From Galeopsis tetrahit (Eukaryota; Streptophyta; Magnoliopsida; Lamiales; Lamiaceae), in contig OY776129.1 of the NCBI GenBank assembly GCA_963675135.1, positions 45,768,141 to 45,832,140 on the forward strand: a stretch of 64,000 nt of DNA. Direction: 5' to 3'. Below the pieces are notes generated by a model, which was not told the DNA's origin, searched no databases, and saw nothing but the letters and a program-made list of their open reading frames with translations. Shown piece by piece: positions 56,912 to 64,000 of the stretch (positions are counted from its first letter, which is position 1; every line of letters starts with the position of its first letter). Made by a program: the position numbers and the translations under genes.

Positions 56912-58229
56912 TTCTTCTTCTAAATTTTCAATCTTTAATTGTTTTGCCTTCTATATATAATTGCACCTTCTTAATTAGTTTATGCCATTTATATATATAC
57001 TCACAAGACAATAGGAGTAGTGTGCATGGGGTAGCGTGTTTATATATAGACACGATACATATTGATCTTGACCGACATGAAAATTAAATTTTGTGGGGCG
57101 TAGGGCTAATATATGAGAAATATTTTTTGTGATTTAGTGCAGTGTAAACGAAAACGTGGGCAAAAAAATGTTGAAAGTGTGCAAGTAATCTTTAACACAT
57201 TTAATTTCAATAAGGGATCTAAATAAGAAAAATATGTAAGTAATCACGGGATGAAAGAAGTGTTAATTAATATTTTAAAAAAATATACTCCCTCGATCAC
57301 GTGATTACTTTCACATTTTGATGCAAATCAATTGTCGTTGAATTATCTGGAAGCTTTGATCGGGAAGCATAATTGAGGATTCTACACTAAATCTTGATTT
57401 ACTCTGCTCCAATTATATGATTTGTTTTCTTCGGTACTCTAATTCCCTTGCTAAGTTATTTCCTTATTTTATTAATTCATTTCTTGTTCTCACACAATTA
57501 GTGATTTTACCAAGATTATGAGATCCTTGTTGCTTTTAAAAACTCTATTTAAACCTATTACATAGAGTCTTGTTATGCAGAACTTTTTAATATTAATAAA
57601 TTTGAGATTCTATCTCTCGACATTAGACTCACTTACGGTATTCTTCGTGAATCAATGTACCTGAGTTTTACCACTTTTCGAATATTTGTAGAATCAAGGG
57701 ACTGGTGTGTGTTATTCACTTATTTTTGTATTCTTCATATTCATCATTCATTATACACTCTTGTTGTCTGCATCACATTTTTTATATTAAAGATGTCCTA
57801 AAATTATTTGTACACGGTAAATATAAATATAATTCACAAAATTAATATTCTTATATCATTATTTTATTTTAAATTTATCACTCATTTTTCACAATTTTAA
57901 ACCATGCAAGTAAACTTTGAACGGTGATTATTAATTAACTATTTTATCAAAGGTTAGAGGCCCTATGCGGTCTCCATGCAGAGATAATGCAATGTCCCCG
58001 CATTCAACCAATAAAATCTTATTCTTTGACCTACACGTGATCTAGGAGGTATATATATGAACACATGAATCACATTTGGCACAATTTGGTGGCCAACTAT
58101 ATATTATGGTGTTTGGTATACACAATGTGAGGGTGCAATTGGGTGTAACGTATGTATTGCTTTGAAAATAGATGTCGACACATATTATATAAACTAGTGC
58201 AAAATTCACATATAACGTGTGATTATAAA

Positions 58230-58260
<31 letters not shown>

Positions 58261-58984
58261 TTATGTTTATTTTTTGACAATATTTATTTTAAATATTTTA
58301 TAAGTTTAATGTACAAATAAAATAAAATTGATTGTCCACCATTACACTTAAATTGAAATTGTAAGTTAGAGAAAAAAAATTAATCTAAATCTAAATTATT
58401 TAATAAATATAAAAAACATTAATGAATTTTATTTTTAAAAAATTAACGTGAAGAGAGAAAATAGAAATGAGAGAAAATAAAGCTATTATTTATTGTGAAC
58501 AAGGTGTGGATATATCGAATGTCGATTAAATTTTAAAAATTGTGAAAAATTTAATAACAAATTTTAATACATAAATTTAATAAAACAATTTACACATTTA
58601 TATACATGATAAATTTATATAAAATATATTATACATGCTATTTCATACGGAGTATGATTTTTTTTTAATTTATTGAAATTTTTTCGATTTTTTATCAATA
58701 TTGGTATTGAGCGTTGATACTTATCAATGTTTTCGATTTTTTTATAAATATCGTGAAAATGTTGATTCTTTTTCAATATCAATATGAATTACCACGAAAA
58801 TTGGATATATAGAGAATAACAGATAAAATTGTGTAAAAAGATAAGAGATAGAAAGAGAAAAGGAAATGAAATATAATTAGAAAAGTGGAAGAAATATAGG
58901 TAAAGGAAGATGTCCTCAATTAAAACCCAAAATTCCGCCCTTGTGAAATTGGAAAATGTGGAAAGTCTCATTGCAAATCAGAAC
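56912..58984. other. 2-kb gene-free stretch
   Basis: Includes the former promoter of the sulfotransferase pseudogene, a (TA)n run at about 58228-58250 and several AT-rich stretches. CTCCCTCGATCACGTGATTAC near 57289 looks like a Stowaway end but has no partner. No coding similarity. Confidence 0.5.
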
Positions 58985-59178
58985 AAAATTCCGGTGTTTA
59001 TCCAGCTTCCTTTTCTTCAATGTCGCCGGTGAAGACGTTGTTATCCCTCCACTGTCAACTTGCTAAGTACTCTTGATTCTTTCAATTTGGTACCAAGGCG
59101 CCGCCCCTCTCTACGAACCGCTACAAAAGCCTGGATCACTGCCGCGGCTCGTGACTCTGACTATCGTGGACGGAGGTA
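58985..59178 (+). other. exon-like GC-richer segment, unassigned
   Basis: ATG at about 59020 opens a frame (MSPVKTLLSLHCQLAKYS) that stops after 18 codons. A neighbouring frame then reads SFNLVPRRRPSLRTATKAW and ITAAARDSDYRGRR up to a good donor, GGAG|GTAATCC, at 59178. Serine/arginine-rich composition and a following intron-like stretch suggest the first exon of a gene with an organelle-targeting start, possibly frameshifted. Whether it belongs with the kinase-like exon at 60310 is unknown. I do not recognise the family. Confidence 0.35.
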
Positions 59179-60309
59179 ATCCTTTATTTCTTGCTAGAAT
59201 GGGATTAATATGCTTTGTTCAGGAAAAATATTAAGATGATTGCTAAATTGCTTCCCTTTATGATTGAGTTTTTTTTAGTAAAATTAAGATTTTATCTATG
59301 CTGTTGAATAATCTGAATGATGAATTTACTGTGATGATAGAATTCTAATATTGGACCCTGTTTGATGTATGCTGTCACGCTCACCACATGCTTGATGAAA
59401 TGCTCAAGAGCTAGAGTAGTAGCCGTTTTACGTTACTTTCTCCGAAAAATCTCTCATTCTCTAAACTAGAGCTTGCATGCTTGAGATTATTTTTATATTT
59501 CGCCTTAAAGATTTATTGTTTCTTTACTGGCATTATGCCTGGAGGATCCCAACCTCAATTGGGTGTAGACCTTGAATTTAGTAGTTGTGTAAAATCTTCC
59601 AATTACCTGGTTTTATGTTGAGAGCTAATAAGTTGAATTTTCGGGATATAAGAACCTGATTGTTTTCTGAGAATGTAATCCCAGAATGAAAGAAGGAAGG
59701 ATAAATTGAGCTTTATTGAGGAATATAATTAAAAGCATTAATGCAAATACCTATAAGGCATCTAAAAAGATTATTTGTCTTTTGTTTGAGGGTATGGTGG
59801 CTTCAGTTGTTCCAGGTACATGATAAAAAAATAATAATAGAAAAAGATGCATTGGTATTCCATTCTGGTTGGTACGATTGCACTATCAGTTTGTCAAAAT
59901 TCCTGAATTTCAGTGTCCGTACGTTCATTTTGGAACTGAAAAATAAAAGAGAGCATTATATGATTTTTAAGATTGACAAAGAGAAAATTGAGGGCTCCGT
60001 GAAACCTGGATGCAACTTGATTGTTTCTCTTGTTTGCTTGGCTGCAATTTGCTTGTCCATCTTTCTGGTACTTGGATTCTTTTCGCGGCCTTATATCCTT
60101 TCCGGGTATCAAGGATAACATTGATAAATTGAATTTCACACAAATGATTTAGAAGATTAAAGTTTGACACAATAACGTCGGTTTTATTTGTCCAGAATTG
60201 GGATTCACATGCTCATTGATTAGCTCCCTTTCTTGTTCCTTTGCTGCACTCTTTTATCTTTGTGAAAAATGAATCAAAACTTATTTTTAATTCCATTGAA
60301 CAATTATAG
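59179..60309 (+). other. intron-like stretch with an unassigned open frame
   Basis: Mostly T-rich, intron-like DNA. An open frame at 59741-60118 ends in a hydrophobic segment (LIVSLVCLAAICLSIFLVLGFF) but resembles no family I know and may be chance. An acceptor TTATAG at 60304-60309 precedes the kinase-like exon. Confidence 0.3.
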
Positions 60310-60543
60310 GAAACTCAGGACAGCACATTGGCCTGCACAATCCAGATCCACCTCCAGATTGTATTGGGTATTTACATACAAAAATGTCTCCAGTTGAGGT
60401 TGCAAGAACTGCTAGTGAGTTGGTGAAGAATTCACTGCGCAATGTTCAAGAGGTTGCAGGCTATGGTTGTGGTCTTTCCATAAGTCGTTTCTATGCTCGG
60501 TATTTTGGAGGGGATCTGCAAATAATCTCCACTGAAAGATATG
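60310..60543 (+). pseudogene. pyruvate dehydrogenase kinase-like exon with internal deletions
   Basis: The frame reads GQHIGLHNPDPPPDCIGYLH, TKMSPVEVARTASELVKNSL, RNVQEVAGYGCGLSIS and RFYARYFGGDLQIISTERYG up to a TATG|GTATG donor at 60543. These blocks match mitochondrial pyruvate dehydrogenase kinase, which phosphorylates and inactivates the E1 alpha subunit of the complex. The N-box region (ELVKNSL) of the GHKL ATP-binding fold is kept. About 40 residues before it and about 70 after it, including the DEGGG ATP-lid motif, are missing, without loss of frame. Other exons were not found nearby, and the last exon does not follow within the next kilobase. I take it as a partial, internally deleted pseudogene. 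Confidence 0.82.
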
Positions 60544-62139
60544 GTATGTTGTAAATCTGCTGATGATGCTTCTCGCCTTCTCTTCATTTGTAAATTAAAT
60601 TTTCAAATAACTGCACAAAACCATGATAACTGCCTAATATTTTCACTAGAAATCCAGTAAGATGCAACTCCACAACTATTCAACCTTACTTTCCAAGCAC
60701 AGTTATAAAAATACACTAAAATTTGTATGAGGGCAAAATAAAGTACCACAAGGAACTAGCTCAACATAGAGCAAGTAGCAATTTGTAGGACAGAGGGGAT
60801 GAAAAAAAAAATATCACCTGAAAAATATAAGCATATAGAAAACTGTGAATTTGAGTGAGTATAACTTAGAACACAAGAAAACAATTTCAGCACAAAAAGG
60901 TTTCTCACCTGTAACTTTGTGCACTGAACTATGTATCAAAACTGTGAATTTGAGTGAGTAAAACTTAAGAAGGTCTTCACAAGCTAAAATACACTTTAAA
61001 GGAGTATAAGTATATTGGGCCAACCATTATTCCGCACTTAAGATTTACTTTGAGAAATTTGTCCTCTGAAATCTCTAGTCTGAGTATTTAGCAGACTTGA
61101 TCCACGGGATATTTGTCCAGTTGTAAAAAAAATTAAAAACTCACTACAAGTGTATTCAGCATATGTATGTTCCCATAAACTTGAACTGCTTCAAGTTGAT
61201 CCCTATTTATAGGTGTGACTATCCGTTGGAGGAGATAGATAGCAAACAACCCATAAATTTGAACTTATAATTTGTTCAGGAACTTGCATGCAATTTGTGC
61301 ATGCAAAGTTGGCCGTTTTCTGAATCTTTCATTAACCGATTCAGAATCTGTTATTGCCAGTGCCACGTGTCCTTTGTTCATTTGCCTTTCTTTTGAATAT
61401 TCCCTGACATCTGCAACAGCATGATTTGAAATCTCCATAGTACCAGGTTGCAAATTCAGAACTTTTGGGCTTAAGTTCAGAACTCTTGAGTCTTTAACTT
61501 TGCTTGATATTCACTCTGAATAGTTGAAATAATCATGTCTTCAAGTCTCTGAATTTAGTTGGTGATTTCATGCATTTTGGACAATTGCTCTGGGTACAAA
61601 ACCTCTGAGTCTGTCTGGACAACTCTCTGATTCACCATAGCTTCAGAGCTTTTGGCACTTCAGTCTTCAGGCTGGTTTTTCATAGTCAAAACACCTTTTG
61701 ACTAGGTCTTCAAAAGTACTTTTCTAAGTATAAAAATAAGCTCCCTAACACATGATCTTTCTAGCCTGGACAACTACTATGAAAATTTTACTTAGGGATA
61801 TTCATCATCAAGGGATTTTAGGATTTTGGTATCTAATTAAAATCAATATTCTTACTGTGTTTCAAACCATATCTCAACAGTTGCCACTTGAACCTTTTAT
61901 CTCCACTTTTTTCTTTATCTTTTCTGAGTGATTGGGAGTTGCACCCATCTTTTCCTTGAATTTACCCTCAGTGCTCCACATTTTTTTTTTCCAGCATTAT
62001 TCCAAGTGCTCTTGTACTGCCCTTTTTGCCCCTTATCTCTTCATCTGGTCATATGCTCTTGCTTAAGAGCCAACTGAATGACAGTCATGAGCTGCAATGG
62101 ATTTTCATGATGTGAAGCATGTGTCCAATTTCCTCTTTC
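60544..62139. other. gene-free stretch, probably retrotransposon remains
   Basis: Direct copies of AACTGTGAATTTGAGTGAGTA begin near 60840 and 60942. The region leads into Ty3 gag remains on the right, so part may be a decayed LTR or leader. The minus-strand frame at 61265-61453 is open but unmatched. Confidence 0.45.
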
Positions 62140-63027
62140 AAGCCACTTATGAAACTTTTAACAAAATATTCTTCAGAGAGATATTGATTATTTTTTTAAC
62201 ATATGAAAGGCTTAAGCTCCTCAAACTCTCACATATTCCATTACTGAAGTCACTTGCTTCAATTTGTTAAACCTCCCAATAAGATTACCATCTTCTACAT
62301 TAGTGAATCTTTGCATTACTAACTTAGTGATTTAGCCCCAATCTAGATCCACCTTTCCATCCACGTAATCAATATACCAGTTATCAGTTGACTCCTCCAT
62401 ATTTAAAGCAGCTAGAAGTGTCTTATCCTCATCTGACAATATTGGATTAAAGTATTAAACATAAAATATTTGTAACATTTTTTGATCCAAGACCTAGGAT
62501 TCTCTCTTTTAAACTTAGGGAACTCTACCCTAGGTTTTCTAACCAAATGATTAAACTCATTAGGTCTGTGAGCATTCATCATATACTCATTTGGATTGAC
62601 ATAATTTCCAAATGAGTGATTGAAAATTCCAGGCTCATGCCTGCCATTTGGGTTGTGCCTTGAGCCTCTAGGAACTTGGTAGCCTCAATGACCTGCCATG
62701 AATGGTATGGTATGGCATTGGCTTTGAGTGGTATTCCATTCACATCTGCACTTCCTGCTGCTCCAAACCCCACGTTCATTGGTGTGTGGAGTGGGGGAGT
62801 CGTCCTGTTTCATTTTGCAGCCTCCTTGGCTTGCACATCAAGCCTCTGCAGGTGTAATCTCCGGAGTACCTCCTTTTTGTTTTCATCTAGCTCTCTTTTC
62901 ATATTTGCCATTTGATCTTCGAGTGCTGCAATGTGAGTTGATACGATCAGTATTTCTCACCATTGTTGATTGTTTGAATTTTTTTTGTTTCTTGTTGCGC
63001 AGGGTATTGAGCTGGCTCAGATGCCAT
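62140..63027 (-). pseudogene. Ty3-type retrotransposon gag remnant
   Basis: Minus-strand frames carry the order of Ty3 gag: ATG at 63027 (MASEPAQYPAQQET), then NPNGRHEPGIFNHSFGNYVN (about 62652-62593), RKPRVEFPKFKRENPRSW (about 62541-62488) and IKKCYKYF. After a frameshift come LSDEDKTLLAALNMEESTDNW (about 62441-62380), YIDYVDGKVDLDW and, after a stop, VMQRFTNVEDGNLIGRFNKLKQV (to about 62250). These match the retrotransposon gag domain. Stops and shifts abound and no pol is seen. Confidence 0.75.
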
Positions 63028-63424
63028 TGTTAGCAATTTTGCAATGGCACGGTGGTGCAGAAAGTGGCAGAGGTGGTTAGGCGAATAAAGGTTGTGTATT
63101 AAAAGAAAAAGGAAAGACCTAAAGCTATAAGTTCACAAATCGAACCAAAGGCCGGGGCGCCATCAAAACCCTGCACGAGAAAACCCTCAAAGGGACGGGA
63201 TAAGGGAAAAAGGTACACCCCTATAAACCCACCAACTAACCAAAGCGATAAAAAACCCGAAAAACTGACAAAAATCAAAATTATTGAGACAGGGAAAATG
63301 ACTGAAAAGGGAAAGAGAGACGAAATTTAGAAGATAATGTGGTATCTTTCCTTCATAATGCTGAAAAGGGAAATATGGCTAGTACGAAGCCCACTACTGC
63401 ATGGGGCCAATAGCTAGTTTAATA
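63028..63424. other. gene-free stretch
   Basis: Includes GCACCACCGTGCCATTGC before the gag ATG on the minus strand, probably the leader of the Ty3 remnant. A purine-rich stretch spans 63090-63330. Nothing else recognised. Confidence 0.45.
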
Positions 63425-63727
63425 CCTCATCCGTCCAATTTTATTATGCCCATATCTTCGGGCACGGGTTTTAATAAATATTTATTAGTTTATGTATAAA
63501 GTAGATAAGTTGGGGTATGATAGGATATTGTGGAGTCCATTTAGATAAAGTGATTGTTTAAGAATAAAGTCAATGACAATTTGAGTAAATAAATGATGGT
63601 TGGAGAGTGAAGATAAAGTAGTGAATAGTAAAATTTTCAAATAAGGAATGAGAATAATGAAATTTGACAGCCCGAAGAAAAAAGTGAGAATTAGTGAGAA
63701 TTATAAAATTGGACGGACGGAGGGAGT
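63425..63727. mobile_element. Stowaway MITE, family A
   Basis: About 303 bp between TA dinucleotides (63423-63424 and 63728-63729). Ends CCTCATCCGTCCAATTTTA and TAAAATTGGACGGACGGAGGGAG. It lies in inverse orientation relative to 2142-2432 and 11457-12990, as shown by the internal order CATATCTTCGGGCACGGG … TAAAGTAGTGAATAG. Confidence 0.9.
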
Positions 63728-64000
63728 ACAATTTATATTAACTCTCAACCTAATAATATTTTAATTAATTAAAGTGAAGTATGACCCTAAATAAGCTCCA
63801 TCTCATCATGTATAGAACTTTCTCACAAAAGTCCCTCACGACACAAGTATAACAACACTTTAAAGTACTCATTAGGGTTTGCAAACAAAACACTGAAACA
63901 GTTGCAAGAGGCACGTAATAAAAGTTACACAAACAGAATTACAGCAGCAGAAATTTAAAAAAAAAAAAAAAAAAACTGGTGATGATGATCGTCATAGGTT
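63728..64000. other. right edge of window, no gene
   Basis: Resembles the flank at 55736-56031 (CTCATTAGGGTTTGCAAAC, AACAGTTGCAAG, poly-A and GGTGATGATGATCGTCAT), which is the 3' flank of the sulfotransferase pseudogene. A third sulfotransferase copy on the minus strand may therefore begin just right of the window. Confidence 0.45.

Noticed and set aside
57289..57310. CTCCCTCGATCACGTGATTAC as a Stowaway terminal repeat
   Set aside because: No inverted partner with flanking TA within 600 bases on either side.
59741..60118. 125-codon frame with a hydrophobic C-terminal segment
   Set aside because: No family match, and the start lies in intron-like DNA between two exon-like segments; recorded as unassigned, not as a gene.
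60814..61023. Minus-strand frame with HKVTGEKPF, like a C2H2 zinc-finger linker
   Set aside because: No CxxC or HxxxH finger lies on either side and the frame is in repeat-derived DNA; the word is chance.

Overview
This window reads as nuclear DNA of a eudicot plant. The genes have GT-AG introns. The families include a CYP72-clan cytochrome P450 of the CYP749 type, intronless cytosolic sulfotransferases and an ankyrin/GPCR-chaperone protein. The AT-rich intergenic DNA is full of Stowaway, PIF/Harbinger, Mutator-like (MULE) and hAT-like elements, LTR retrotransposons (Copia, Ty3), solo LTRs and a LINE fragment. The species cannot be fixed from this sequence; an asterid is a guess.

Layout. Positions 0.8-1.1 kb hold a small membrane protein gene (minus). 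Positions 3.1-8.3 kb hold a two-coding-exon ankyrin/GPCR-chaperone gene (minus). From 8.3 to 14.6 kb there is only transposon-rich DNA, including a three-deep nest of elements. From 14.7 to 19.4 kb there is a tandem pair of CYP749-like P450s (plus). The first is intact. The second has lost its normal start, carries a solo LTR in intron 2 and has a 2-bp frameshift. From 20.0 to 24.6 kb, convergent with the P450s, lies a four-coding-exon gene with a C-terminal J domain. From 24.6 to 53.7 kb there is no host gene. This stretch holds two copies of a hAT-derived repeat broken up by a solo LTR that itself contains a Harbinger element containing a MULE, a nearly complete Copia element with two nonsense codons, a satellite array of about 345-bp units invaded by a Harbinger element, and a truncated Sirevirus-like Copia element (minus). 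From 53.8 to 56.9 kb there is a convergent pair of sulfotransferases: one intact (plus) and one decayed (minus). The remainder holds a pyruvate dehydrogenase kinase-like pseudogene fragment, Ty3 gag remains and another Stowaway element.

How the genes work together. No pathway cluster is evident. P450s and sulfotransferases both act in specialised metabolism, but they are about 37 kb apart and both families are common, so a functional link is only speculation. The ankyrin protein (membrane trafficking/chaperone type) and the J-domain protein look like single housekeeping genes. The main story is structural. Several insertions keep exact target-site duplications, so their relative order can be read: hAT-like repeat, then LTR retrotransposon (now solo LTR), then Harbinger, then MULE; and Stowaway, then MULE, then Stowaway. 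I found no convincing tRNA, rRNA, CRISPR or organellar insert, and no clear undescribed system. The strongest oddities are the P450 pair joined by a TAA-ATG junction, the in-frame internal deletions in the kinase fragment, and the sulfotransferase that has lost its 3'-phosphate-binding motif.
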